Shown: positions 25,228-32,544 of the stretch, piece by piece
Layout: every line of letters begins with the position of its first letter
How positions within the stretch are numbered: position 1 is the first letter of the stretch
DNA from: Candidatus Ornithomonoglobus intestinigallinarum
Lineage (GTDB): Bacteria > Bacillota > Clostridia > UBA1381
Length of the DNA stretch: 35,517 nucleotides
Direction of reading: 5' to 3'
NCBI GenBank assembly: GCA_018715365.1
Contig: DVLU01000103.1
Coordinates: forward strand, 1 to 35,517
Program-made: the position numbers and the translations under genes
The notes under the pieces: model-generated
What the model was told of the DNA's origin: nothing
Database searches by the model: none
Seen by the model: the letters and a program-made list of their open reading frames with translations, nothing else

Positions 25228-26403
25228 TCAAACGACCGTGCAGTCTATATCCCCGTCGCGGAGCTTAAGCGTAAACTCATCGCCCGGCGCAACGTCGTCC
25301 CTGCTCCTTATCACGCCGCCGTCATGCACCGCTATCGCATAGCCGCGCGCAAGCGTGCTGAGCGGACTGAGCGCATCAAGCTTCCCCGCAAGCGTGCCGA
25401 GCGTTTTCCTGTTCCTGACAGCCGCGATCTCAAACCCGTTTGCCATACGTCGCATGAGCATATCGAGCCGCTGGAGATCGTCGTTTATTATTTCCTGCGG
25501 CGTTTTCAGCTTCAGCGCGCCAAGCCTGAGCCGCAGATTTTGCAGCCGCGCCGATTCGGCTCTCCAAAGCCGCGAACGGCTCATATCGATAATATGCAGC
25601 ACGTCCGCGCACGAAGGCACGGCTATTTCGGCCGCCGCCGACGGCGTTGGCGCACGCAGGTCGGCGACAAAATCGGCTATCGTAAAATCCGTTTCATGGC
25701 CGACTGCCGAAATGAGCGGTATTTCCGATTCGAATATCGCGCGCGCCGTAAGCTCCTCGTTAAACGCCCACAGGTCCTCTATGCTTCCGCCGCCGCGCCC
25801 GACTATGAGCACGTCGGCGCCGTTTGTATCGTTAAAATATTTTATCCCCGCCGCAACGCTTTCGGCCGCGCCGGCGCCCTGGACCTGCGCCGGATAAAGA
25901 ATTATCTCCGCCGCCGGCCAGCGGCGCGTTACAACGTTTATAATATCGCGCACCGCCGCGCCCGTCGATGCCGTAACAACTCCGACCCGCGACGGGAACC
26001 GCGGCACCGGCTTTTTATGACGCTCGTCAAAAAGCCCTTCGTCCCTGAGCTTTGCCTTTAAACGCTCAAACGCCGCGTACAGCTCGCCGGCGCCGTCCGG
26101 GCGAAGCTCCTCTATGTAGAGCTGATACACGCCGCCGTTTGTGTAAACGCTCACCCTGCCGCGCGCCATAACCTTCATGCCGTCCTGCGGCATAAACGAC
26201 AGCTTTTCCGCCGCGCCGCGGAACATAACGGCTTTCAGCACGCCGCCTTCGTCCTTAAGCGTTGCGTATATGTGCCCGGAATAGTGGCGTTTAAAATTCG
26301 ACAGCTCGCCCTTTACCCAAACGTTGTTAAGGATTATGTTGTTGTCGAGTATTTTTTTAACATAGCCGTTTATCTGCGACACCGTCGCGATTCTCGGCTC
26401 CAT
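25228..26403 (-). CDS. xseA: Exodeoxyribonuclease VII large subunit
   Basis: Catalytic subunit of exonuclease VII, which digests single-stranded DNA from both ends. I start it at ATG 26403 (MEPRIATVSQINGYVKKIL), giving 391 residues, normal for the family. The open frame continues upstream to 26646 only because it reads through repeats B, E and C. The N-terminal OB-fold covers about 1-100. The catalytic region includes the hallmark GRGGGSIEDLWAFNEE (202-217) and SAVGHETDFTIAD. The C-terminal helical stalk ends in LARGYAIAV. The ribosome binding site (GGAAAA) is modest. It precedes xseB by 47 bases. Confidence 0.95.
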   Translation of the reverse strand: MEPRIATVSQINGYVKKILDNNIILNNVWVKGELSNFKRHYSGHIYATLKDEGGVLKAVMFRGAAEKLSFMPQDGMKVMARGRVSVYTNGGVYQLYIEELRPDGAGELYAAFERLKAKLRDEGLFDERHKKPVPRFPSRVGVVTASTGAAVRDIINVVTRRWPAAEIILYPAQVQGAGAAESVAAGIKYFNDTNGADVLIVGRGGGSIEDLWAFNEELTARAIFESEIPLISAVGHETDFTIADFVADLRAPTPSAAAEIAVPSCADVLHIIDMSRSRLWRAESARLQNLRLRLGALKLKTPQEIINDDLQRLDMLMRRMANGFEIAAVRNRKTLGTLAGKLDALSPLSTLARGYAIAVHDGGVIRSRDDVAPGDEFTLKLRDGDIDCTVV

Positions 26404-26447
26404 ACGCTTTTCCAATTTTATTTTATTCTCCTGTTTTGTTTTTTTCT

Positions 26448-26470
26448 CAAAGGGGGCTCCGCCCCCTTTG
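26448..26470. repeat. GC-rich hairpin repeat, family B (TCC-loop form)
   Basis: Arms CAAAGGGGGC and GCCCCCTTTG around TCC, followed by AAACCCCCGGGG. It is the reverse-oriented counterpart of the copies at 13689 and 17788. It is part of the 26404-26756 gene-free island. Confidence 0.7.
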
Positions 26471-26516
26471 AAACCCCCGGGGTTTGTTTTTTTCTTCAAA
26501 GGCGGTGACAGCGCGT

Positions 26517-26566
26517 CACATATCACCCCTTCCTCGGAAAGGATGTTACGCTGCACATACATTCCT
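26517..26566. repeat. Repeat family E, copy 2 (inverted)
   Basis: This is an exact 50-base reverse complement of 17711-17760. The outer left arm seen in copy 1 is replaced here by CCCCGTCGC. Confidence 0.85.
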
Positions 26567-26580
26567 CCCCGTCGCTGTGT

Positions 26581-26735
26581 AAGGCAACTGTTATCTGTTC
26601 CGCTCAAAAATCGCCTTGCTGCGCTCACGCACACCACGCGCCCCACCGCAGGCGAAAAAACTTTATTTTACGCACGAAGACGGCGCGCGTTTCGCTTGCT
26701 GCACCGAACATTTCGCGTAACAGACAACAGCCGCC
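26581..26735. repeat. Palindromic repeat family C, copy 2
   Basis: Ends AAGGCAACTGTTATCTGTTC and CAGACAACAGCCGCC pair. The flanks of the apex (CGCTCACGCACACCACGCG and GACGGCGCGCGTTTCGCTTG) match copy 1, but the apical loop is different. The right end joins half of a family B element (CCCCCTTTGAAATCCCC). Confidence 0.8.
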
Positions 26736-26756
26736 CCCTTTGAAATCCCCGTGTTG

Positions 26757-27191
26757 TTACTGCTCCCCGCCGGGGGTAAGGTCCTTGTAAATAGCTCCCA
26801 ATATGCCGTTTACAAACTTTTGATCGCCGTCTGCGCCGTACTCCTTCGCAAGCTCCACGGCTTCGTTTATCGCCGTCTTCGGCGGAACGTCGTCAACATA
26901 TTTCATCTCATACACCGCAAGCTTAAGTATCGCGTGCGCCGCCTTTGAAATACGGTATATCGTCCAGCCCTTTTTAAGATGCGCCGAAATGTGCGCGTCA
27001 AGCTCCTCCGCCTTTTCGTCAACGCCCTTTACAACCTGCGTTATATATCCGAGATTATCCTCACATTCGGGCATTTCATCAAGCATAAATCCCAAAATCT
27101 CGTTTGCGTCCTCTCCGTCACGGCCGCTTAACTGAAATATCTGCGTAAACGCCGCCCTGCGCGCTTCGCGCCTCGATTGCCTTTTTGCCAT
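26757..27191 (-). CDS. nusB: Transcription antitermination factor NusB
   Basis: RNA-binding factor that acts with NusE (S10) and NusA in rRNA antitermination. The 144 residues are all-helical in pattern. The N-terminal MAKRQSRREARRAAFTQIFQL matches the arginine-rich RNA-binding start of the family, and the C-terminal DVPPKTAINEAVELAKEYGADGDQKFVNGILG motif is diagnostic. The ATG has GGAGG six bases upstream. In Firmicutes nusB commonly heads the xseA-xseB-ispA cluster. Here a 353-base repeat island separates it from xseA, and folD is absent. Confidence 0.95.
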   Translation of the reverse strand: MAKRQSRREARRAAFTQIFQLSGRDGEDANEILGFMLDEMPECEDNLGYITQVVKGVDEKAEELDAHISAHLKKGWTIYRISKAAHAILKLAVYEMKYVDDVPPKTAINEAVELAKEYGADGDQKFVNGILGAIYKDLTPGGEQ

Positions 27192-27203
27192 TTTTACCTC
27201 CGT

Positions 27204-27258
27204 TCCGCCGCTTTGCGGCAGCTAATTGTATAAGTCCCGCCGCTTTCGGCAGTTAATT
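27204..27258. repeat. Two tandem hairpin-forming repeats upstream of nusB
   Basis: CCGCCGCTTTGCGGCAGCTA (within 27204-27227) and CCGCCGCTTTCGGCAGTTAA (within 27235-27258) are direct repeats 31 bases apart, each able to form a small hairpin. The second overlaps the stop codon of the upstream gene. Eighteen bases at 27198-27215 also recur at 6757-6774. Confidence 0.5.
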
Positions 27259-27991
27259 ATAACAGCCCTGTGTTATCCTTTGCTTTTTGCCGCCCGTCAT
27301 GCGCCTCAACAAGCTCCGTATAATACCGCTCAAGCTCCGGATATTCCATAAGCCCGCGCCTGCCCTCGAGCGTTATGCCGTACACGCCCCTGCCGACGCG
27401 CTCAAACCAGCCGTATACGTTAAAATATAAAATATTGCGGCATTTTTCGTCGCCGCCCGCCTCGCGCACCTGCTTTGGGGAAAGCGGGCCGTATTTATCA
27501 AGAATACACGCTATATGTATACATTTTTCCGTATACGCCGTTGCGATTTTGCGCCCCGTTACGCCGCCTATGTTCACGTCGTCCGTGCGTCCGCCTATTT
27601 CCTCAAGGATCGCGCGCCGCTTTTTCGCGTCGTTTTTCGGCCGCCTGTATTCCCGCGGCTCAAAAACGATTTCGGCATAGGAATTATCGCCCAAAAGATT
27701 TACAAATATAAGCCCGAGCTCCAGCTTTTTTATAACGGCAAACGTATCGCGCATCTTTTTCGGCGAATACCTTCCGGGCTTCGGCACCGCAATATACACG
27801 TCCGCGCCGCAGCGCTGACGCTTAACGCCCTGCGCCAGAAGCGCCACCGACAGATTTTTCTTAAGCTCCGCGATAACAAGCTCTCCGTCCTTTACGGCCG
27901 TAACGTCGCAGTCCCTGACCTCGGCGTTCACGTCATAGCCCGCCGCCTCAAAAAGCTTCCTGACCGGCTCAAACAGCTCCCATTCCTTCAT
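27257..27991 (-). CDS. DUF2161-type protein: PD-(D/E)XK-like domain plus winged helix
   Basis: Uncharacterised protein of 244 residues. The N-terminal half shows a restriction-endonuclease-like core: Asp29 in DCDVTAVKDG, then Glu42-Leu-Lys44 in LVIAELKKN, the spacing expected of a PD-(D/E)XK metal site. The C-terminal part (about 155-225: ILDKYGPLSPKQVREAGG followed by YGWFERVGRGVYGIT) has the pattern of a winged helix-turn-helix. This combination matches DUF2161 (PF09929) as I recall it. A role in DNA cleavage or binding is inference. It starts nine bases after the deacetylase stop and has no strong binding site, so translation is probably coupled. Confidence 0.75.
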   Translation of the reverse strand: MKEWELFEPVRKLFEAAGYDVNAEVRDCDVTAVKDGELVIAELKKNLSVALLAQGVKRQRCGADVYIAVPKPGRYSPKKMRDTFAVIKKLELGLIFVNLLGDNSYAEIVFEPREYRRPKNDAKKRRAILEEIGGRTDDVNIGGVTGRKIATAYTEKCIHIACILDKYGPLSPKQVREAGGDEKCRNILYFNVYGWFERVGRGVYGITLEGRRGLMEYPELERYYTELVEAHDGRQKAKDNTGLL

Positions 27992-28000
27992 GCGCCCGCT

Positions 28001-28837
28001 CTATATCTCAACGGTCGCGCCGCCGTCTATTTTGACCGTCCTTTCGTTTACGCTTATCCAGACGGGCGTTGACGACGGGTTGTATACGATATTCCCCGCC
28101 GCGCCGAATTTAAGATTTTTTGCGGCGTTCATGTAATCGACGATTTCGATGTTTGTTGCGTACCAGATGTCGTCCCTGCCGCCTATATATTTGCAAAAGC
28201 CCTCGATAAGATCCCAGTTGTTGCCGTTTTCCGGCGCAAATTCGTAGCTGTGGCCCCAGACGTACATCATGTAAAGATACTGCTTTTTATGAAGGTTTGC
28301 AAAGCGCTCGGCGTTTTGCATCAGGTTGTGGTTATGATGGCATGTCGATTTCCATACAAGGAAGTTTTCCGGCATCGCAAAATCGTCGGTGCTGCCCACA
28401 ACGCGGCAGTATTCTATTCCGCACGCCGGCAGTATATCAACGATTTCCTTTGTGTACGAGCCGTTCGGATAGCTCATCCCCCTCACGGGATAGCCGCACG
28501 CCTCCTCCAGTATGCGGCGGTCGAGGATTATCTGCTGTATTACCTGATCCATCGGGCAGCGTGCTATTGTGGGATGCGTATATGTATGGCAAGAAACCTC
28601 ATGGCCCTTATACAGCTCCTTCACCTCGCTCATCGGTATGCGTCTGCCGTATTCGCTGCCTATTCCCGAATTCAGGTGGAACGTGCCCTTTATGCCGTAT
28701 TTGTTGAATATCTCAACAAGCTGGCGGTCGTATGTCCGTCCGTCGTCATAGCTCATTGTGAGCACCTTGTGCTTCCCCTCCGGGAAACAGGTATAGATCG
28801 TTTTCAAAAGCCGTCTGTTTTGTTCCTGAATGTCCAT
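28001..28837 (-). CDS. Polysaccharide deacetylase family protein, apparently cytoplasmic
   Basis: NodB-homology carbohydrate esterase family 4-like protein of 278 residues. SYDDG (29-33) provides the catalytic and metal-binding aspartates (Asp31, Asp32). HTYTH (84-88) provides the two metal-binding histidines. Later YPNGSY and the aromatic YMMYVWGHSYEF fit motifs 3-5 of the fold. A C-terminal segment of about 40 residues (NIVYNPSSTPVWISVNE) looks like a small beta domain. There is no signal peptide or membrane helix, unusual for enzymes that act on peptidoglycan or chitin, so the substrate may be an intracellular or oligosaccharide compound. The ATG has AAGGAG upstream. Confidence 0.85.
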   Translation of the reverse strand: MDIQEQNRRLLKTIYTCFPEGKHKVLTMSYDDGRTYDRQLVEIFNKYGIKGTFHLNSGIGSEYGRRIPMSEVKELYKGHEVSCHTYTHPTIARCPMDQVIQQIILDRRILEEACGYPVRGMSYPNGSYTKEIVDILPACGIEYCRVVGSTDDFAMPENFLVWKSTCHHNHNLMQNAERFANLHKKQYLYMMYVWGHSYEFAPENGNNWDLIEGFCKYIGGRDDIWYATNIEIVDYMNAAKNLKFGAAGNIVYNPSSTPVWISVNERTVKIDGGATVEI

Positions 28838-28888
28838 TGTCTTTTCTCCTTCTTACTGTTTTTATTCCGCCGTCAGCTTTTCGCCTTC

Positions 28889-28927
28889 GGTTTCCCTCCG
28901 GGCGGAGGCTGTCCGCCCGCGGAAACC
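28889..28927. other. Long bipartite hairpin between the phosphoesterase and deacetylase genes
   Basis: Outer arms GGTTTCC (28889-28895) and GGAAACC (28921-28927) and inner arms GGGCGGA (28900-28906) and TCCGCCC (28912-28918) give a stable hairpin. No T run follows on the minus strand. It may separate the expression of two adjacent genes. Confidence 0.55.
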
Positions 28928-28940
28928 GTCCCGCGGAATT

Positions 28941-29777
28941 TTAATCGCAAACAAAATCAACAACCGTTATCTCCGGCCTGTTGAACAGCCGCGGTATTAT
29001 CATCGGATTCCCCAGCCCGCGGTTCACAATCATCTTTGTGCCGCCGCCTTCATACATTCCCGCAAAATATTTCGGGAACAGCGCGCGCCCGCCCGAGCCC
29101 CAGCTCGAACGCGGCTCGCATACGCCCGTGCCCCACGGCAGCCTGAACTGCCCGCCGTGCATATGCCCGGCAAGGATAAGGTCAAAGCCGCGGTGCTTAA
29201 GCATATCCATAAGATTCGCCCTGTGAAAGAGCAGCACCGTGTAGCCCTCGTACCGCGGGATTTTTGCCAGCGCGTTTTCCATATGCTCCTCAACGGACGA
29301 CTTGTCCCGCGAAAACGGGTCGTCTATGCCGGCAATGCGTATTTCATCGCCGCCGCGCGTTAAAAACTCGCATTCGTTATGGAGCGTTTTAACGCCGAGC
29401 GCGTCAAGCTCCTTTTCAAGCTCATGATAATCGGCGCGCCATAAATCATGGTTTCCCGTTACGGAATACACGGGCGCGATCTTCATAAGCCGCTCCATAA
29501 GCCGCACTCCCGGCATATACGAGCCGCTGTCATGAACAAGGTCGCCCGTCGAAGCAATAATATCGGGCTTCAGCGCACGGATCTCGTCGATAAGCCCCGG
29601 CACGCTGTCGCAGTGATAATCCGAAACCTGCACTATCCTGAACCCGTTAAAGCCCCTGCCCGTTTTTTTTGATTTTATTTTATACTCCGTTGTTTCTATA
29701 CGGTCGTCAAGACCCTTTGCAGCACACAGCACGCCGCCCGCAACGGCGACTGTCTTTAAAAGCGTTTTTGTTTTCAT
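28941..29777 (-). CDS. Membrane-associated metallophosphoesterase (YaeI/YkuE-like)
   Basis: Calcineurin-like phosphoesterase of 278 residues with all metal-site motifs: DYH (53-55), GDLVHD (78-83), GNHD (108-111), a later His in LLFHRAN, and GHMHGG near 204. The N-terminal MKTKTLLKTVAVAGGVLCAA is a hydrophobic signal or anchor, so the enzyme probably faces outward at the membrane. YkuE/YaeI-type proteins are candidate lipid pyrophosphatases or phosphodiesterases; the substrate here is unknown. The ATG has GGAAAGGA upstream. It heads the minus-strand run and has its own promoter, divergent from the Dabb gene. Confidence 0.9.
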   Translation of the reverse strand: MKTKTLLKTVAVAGGVLCAAKGLDDRIETTEYKIKSKKTGRGFNGFRIVQVSDYHCDSVPGLIDEIRALKPDIIASTGDLVHDSGSYMPGVRLMERLMKIAPVYSVTGNHDLWRADYHELEKELDALGVKTLHNECEFLTRGGDEIRIAGIDDPFSRDKSSVEEHMENALAKIPRYEGYTVLLFHRANLMDMLKHRGFDLILAGHMHGGQFRLPWGTGVCEPRSSWGSGGRALFPKYFAGMYEGGGTKMIVNRGLGNPMIIPRLFNRPEITVVDFVCD

Positions 29778-29851
29778 AAATATAATCCTTTCCGGCGTCC
29801 GCAGGGTTTTTGAGCGCGATAAATATCCAATTTATGAACGTACTCTGTTTT

Positions 29852-29880
29852 ATTATATCACCATATTGCAAGAAAAACAA
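29852..29880 (-). promoter_or_regulatory. Promoter for the metallophosphoesterase gene
   Basis: On the minus strand, TTGTTT (29875-29880) and TATAAT (29852-29857) are 17 bases apart, with TGA just before the -10. Confidence 0.6.
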
Positions 29881-29898
29881 TTTATTCTTTAAAATTCA

Positions 29899-29927
29899 TT
29901 GAAATTTTTTTTCCGAGGTGGTATAAT
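29899..29927 (+). promoter_or_regulatory. Promoter for the Dabb-domain gene
   Basis: TTGAAA (29899-29904) and TATAAT (29922-29927) are 17 bases apart, with an extended TGG before the -10. Confidence 0.65.
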
Positions 29928-29968
29928 ACAATGGCGACAGTATAAAAATCGAAAGGAAAATGAAGTAA

Positions 29969-30265
29969 ATGGTAAAGCATATTGTGATGTGGCGTCTTGC
30001 CGACGCTCCCGACAAGGCGGAGAAGGCCGCCGCCATAAAAGAGCAGCTTGAGGCGCTGAAGGACAAGATAAGCGTTATAAAGGACATTGAAGTGGGGATA
30101 AATATAAACACGACCGACTCCGCGTCGGACGTCGTGCTTGTTTCGTCGTTTGAAACGGCGGCGGACCTTGCGGCGTATATAAACCACCCCGACCACAAAT
30201 CCGTCGGAGCAAACTACGTGCGCCCCAACGTCAGCGAACGCAGAGTAGTGGACTACGAGATATAA
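29969..30265 (+). CDS. Dabb (stress-responsive A/B barrel) domain protein
   Basis: A 98-residue single-domain protein of the PF07876 family, dimeric ferredoxin-like barrels of mostly unknown function. The start MVKHIVMWRLADAP and the later AAYINHPDHKSVG with a closing ERRVVDYEI are characteristic. The ATG has GAAAGGA about 11 bases upstream and its own promoter. It is followed by a repeat-filled gap before miaB, so it is probably monocistronic. Confidence 0.88.
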   Translation: MVKHIVMWRLADAPDKAEKAAAIKEQLEALKDKISVIKDIEVGININTTDSASDVVLVSSFETAADLAAYINHPDHKSVGANYVRPNVSERRVVDYEI

Positions 30266-30428
30266 TTCGGGTACCCCGCGGGGCGGGGGTTCGTCCGGGG
30301 GTTCCAAAGGGGGCGGCGGTTATTTTTGCCCGCCGTCCGTTCGCGGCTTGCGCCGCTCACTGAAAATTTAGTTTTTATTTTTACGTGGGGGCTTCGCCCC
30401 CACACCCCCGCAGGACAGCAGCTTAAAA
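30266..30428. repeat. Mosaic of GC-rich hairpin repeats (family B and relatives)
   Basis: This gap holds a CCCCGCGGGG palindrome (30274-30283) and a half B element (GGTTCCAAAGGGGGCGG, about 30301). It also has a GCGGC/GCCGC hairpin (30343-30356) and a GTGGGGGC/GCCCCCAC hairpin with a TTC loop (30385-30403), followed by ACCCCCGC. No gene is present in 30266-30584. One of these hairpins may end the Dabb transcript. Confidence 0.6.
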
Positions 30429-30504
30429 GCGCACGTTATCTGTCTGCGGAAGAGCCTTAACGCGCACCGTGCGTTACCAGCTCGGAGCAGACAGTGACGG
30501 GCGC
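30429..30504. repeat. Palindromic repeat family D, copy 2
   Basis: A 76-bp element nearly identical to 17550-17625 (about 73 of 76 by eye). Its ends GCGCACGTTATCTGTCTGC and GCAGACAGTGACGGGCGC pair. Two of the differences from copy 1 lie in the arms. Confidence 0.85.
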
Positions 30505-30528
30505 GAAAAAAGAAAAACCCGGGGGTTC

Positions 30529-30551
30529 CAAAGGGGGCGGAGCCCCCTTTG
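30529..30551. repeat. GC-rich hairpin repeat, family B
   Basis: Arms CAAAGGGGGC and GCCCCCTTTG, preceded by CCCGGGGGTTC. It ends about 18 bases before the miaB ribosome binding site. Confidence 0.7.
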
Positions 30552-30584
30552 AAAAAAAGAAAAACCATTAGGAGAGATTACAAA

Positions 30585-32000
30585 ATGCCAAAGCACATAA
30601 CGCCCGAGGAAACGGAGCGCCAGCGCGCCTTTGCCGCCAAGCTCGCCGAGCAGAACGCACGCGCCGCACAAGCCTGCGGCTCGCCGCCGCTCGCCTGCAC
30701 GCGCACATACGGCTGCCAGCAAAACGAAAACGACACCGAGCGCATCCGCGGCATATTAAGCAAATGCGGCTACGGCTTTACGGAAAACGAAAACGACGCC
30801 GACCTTATAATATACAACACGTGCGCCGTGAGGGAAAACGCCGAGCAAAAGGTGTTCGGACGGCTCGGCATATTAAAGCATATGAAGGAAAGCCGCCCGT
30901 CCATGATAACGGCCGTCTGCGGCTGCATGGTTCAGCAGCCGCACATTGCCGAAAAAATCAAAAAAACATACGAAAACGTCGATTTGATTTTCGGCACTCA
31001 CGCGCTCTACAGGCTGCCGGAGCTTTTATACAAAACAATAACAGAAAAGCAAACGGTCTGCGACAACGCGCCCTCCGACGGCGCGATCGCCGAGGACGTG
31101 CCCGTTATGCGCAAGGACGGCGCGTCGGCGTGGGTCAGCATCATGTACGGCTGCAACAATTTCTGCACGTACTGCATCGTCCCCCACGTCCGCGGCAGAG
31201 AACGCAGCCGTGAGCCCGAGGACGTTATAAACGAGGTGAAAGAGCTTGTACGCATGGGAAAATCGGAAATCTGCCTGCTCGGGCAGAACGTAAATTCCTA
31301 CGGCAAGGACCTTGACCGCAGCGTTGATTTCAGCGACATCCTGCGCGCCGTAAACGACATAGACGGCGTTAAGCGCATACGGTTTATGACGTCGCACCCC
31401 AAGGATTTCGGCGACAGGCTGCTGCTTGCGATGAAGGAATGCGATAAGGTCTGCCCGCAGCTGCATCTGCCGTTCCAGGCGGGCTCCGACAAGGTATTAA
31501 AGGACATGAACCGCCGCTACACAAAGGCGGAATACCTCGAAAAAATAGAACGCGCAAAGCGCGAGCTGCCGGGAGCGGCGCTCTCGACCGACGTTATCGT
31601 CGGCTTCCCGACGGAAACCGACGAGGACTTTGAAGAAACGCTCGACGTTTTGAGAAAAGCCGAATTCGACACGATATTTTCGTTTATCTATTCGCGCCGC
31701 GAGGGCACTCCGGCGGCAAAGCTCAAGCCGGTTTTAAGCGATAAGCGGATACACGAAAACTTTAACAGGCTGCTTGAGGTGCAGAACGAAATATCAAAGC
31801 GCAAAAACGACGCGTACGTCGGGCGCATCGAGGAGGTGCTTGTCGAGGGCGTTTCAAAAAATGATGCCGGCATGCTTACGGGACGCTGCGCAAGCTCAAA
31901 AATAGTAAATTTCAAAGGCGGCAAGCCGCTTATCGGCAAATATGTGAACGTGCGCATAACCGAAGCGCACACGTGGAGCTTAAACGGCGAGCTTGTTTAG
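30585..32000 (+). CDS. miaB: tRNA-2-methylthio-N6-dimethylallyladenosine synthase
   Basis: Radical-SAM methylthiotransferase that adds the 2-methylthio group to i6A37 of tRNAs reading UNN codons. Starting at ATG 30585, with AGGAGAG upstream, it has 471 residues; the frame further upstream comes from repeat B. The N-terminal MTTase domain has Cys44, Cys80 and Cys114 (TYGCQQNEND, NTCAVRENA, CGCMVQQ) for the auxiliary 4Fe-4S cluster. The radical-SAM cluster is Cys190, Cys194 and Cys197 (GCNNFCTYCIVP). A C-terminal TRAM domain covers about 405-471. The next gene is a YlbF/YmcA homologue, the same order as in Bacillus. Confidence 0.96.
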   Translation: MPKHITPEETERQRAFAAKLAEQNARAAQACGSPPLACTRTYGCQQNENDTERIRGILSKCGYGFTENENDADLIIYNTCAVRENAEQKVFGRLGILKHMKESRPSMITAVCGCMVQQPHIAEKIKKTYENVDLIFGTHALYRLPELLYKTITEKQTVCDNAPSDGAIAEDVPVMRKDGASAWVSIMYGCNNFCTYCIVPHVRGRERSREPEDVINEVKELVRMGKSEICLLGQNVNSYGKDLDRSVDFSDILRAVNDIDGVKRIRFMTSHPKDFGDRLLLAMKECDKVCPQLHLPFQAGSDKVLKDMNRRYTKAEYLEKIERAKRELPGAALSTDVIVGFPTETDEDFEETLDVLRKAEFDTIFSFIYSRREGTPAAKLKPVLSDKRIHENFNRLLEVQNEISKRKNDAYVGRIEEVLVEGVSKNDAGMLTGRCASSKIVNFKGGKPLIGKYVNVRITEAHTWSLNGELV

Positions 32001-32070
32001 TTTTCCGCAAAACGGCAAAGCTTAAATATAAACATATAAATAAATATAAATAGAGAAAGGACTCACCACC

Positions 32071-32451
32071 ATGAATATTTTCGAAAAAACACGCGAACTC
32101 GGAGAAATGATACAGAACAGCGATGAAATGAAAAAGGCAAAGGCTGCCGAGATCGCTCAGGCGGCCGACGAAACGGCTCAGACGCTCATGAAGGAATACA
32201 ACCTCACGCGCCTTAACCTTGCGCGCGATATGCAGAACGGCAAAATCACAAAGGAGGAGGCCGTTAAGAAAAACGACGAGGCATTTGAGGAGCTCTGCCA
32301 AAAAAGCGAATCGATACGCAATTTTATAGAAGCCAAAAAGGAATTCGACGCCGTTGTAAACCAAATAAACCAGATCCTCAACTACTACATCACCGGCCAT
32401 GACCCGTCATGCTCGTGCAGCGACTGCTCAACGTGCGGCGGCTGCCACTGA
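32071..32451 (+). CDS. YlbF/YmcA family protein with a cysteine-rich tail
   Basis: A 126-residue helical protein of the Com_YlbF family (PF06133). In Bacillus, YmcA, YlbF and YaaT form an Fe-S-containing complex that affects RNase Y specificity and competence, biofilm and sporulation. Residues 1-108 match the helical family pattern. The C-terminus DPSCSCSDCSTCGGCH has five cysteines and a histidine that could bind a metal or Fe-S cluster. The neighbours miaB and mutS reproduce the Bacillus ymcB-ymcA-(cotE)-mutS order, so it is probably the YmcA orthologue. The ATG has AAAGGA nine bases upstream. Confidence 0.85.
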   Translation: MNIFEKTRELGEMIQNSDEMKKAKAAEIAQAADETAQTLMKEYNLTRLNLARDMQNGKITKEEAVKKNDEAFEELCQKSESIRNFIEAKKEFDAVVNQINQILNYYITGHDPSCSCSDCSTCGGCH

Positions 32452-32544
32452 TTGCGCCGTTTTGCGAAAACCGCGGCGCAGGACCCGGAAAAGCGTAACA
32501 CAAATCATAGTCGGAGGTTGAATCCGAATCGGAAAGGAAAGAAA

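Noticed and set aside
26404-26646. Extended xseA start (MGRVVCVSAARRFL...)
   Set aside because: The added 81 codons are composed of repeats B, E and C; MEPRIATVSQ at 26403 matches the normal start of XseA.
32452-32544. N-terminal extension of MutS beginning MRRFAKTAAQ
   Set aside because: ATG at 32452 directly abuts the preceding stop and lacks a binding site, whereas ATG 32545 has GGAAAGGAAAG and the resulting N-terminus matches MutS.
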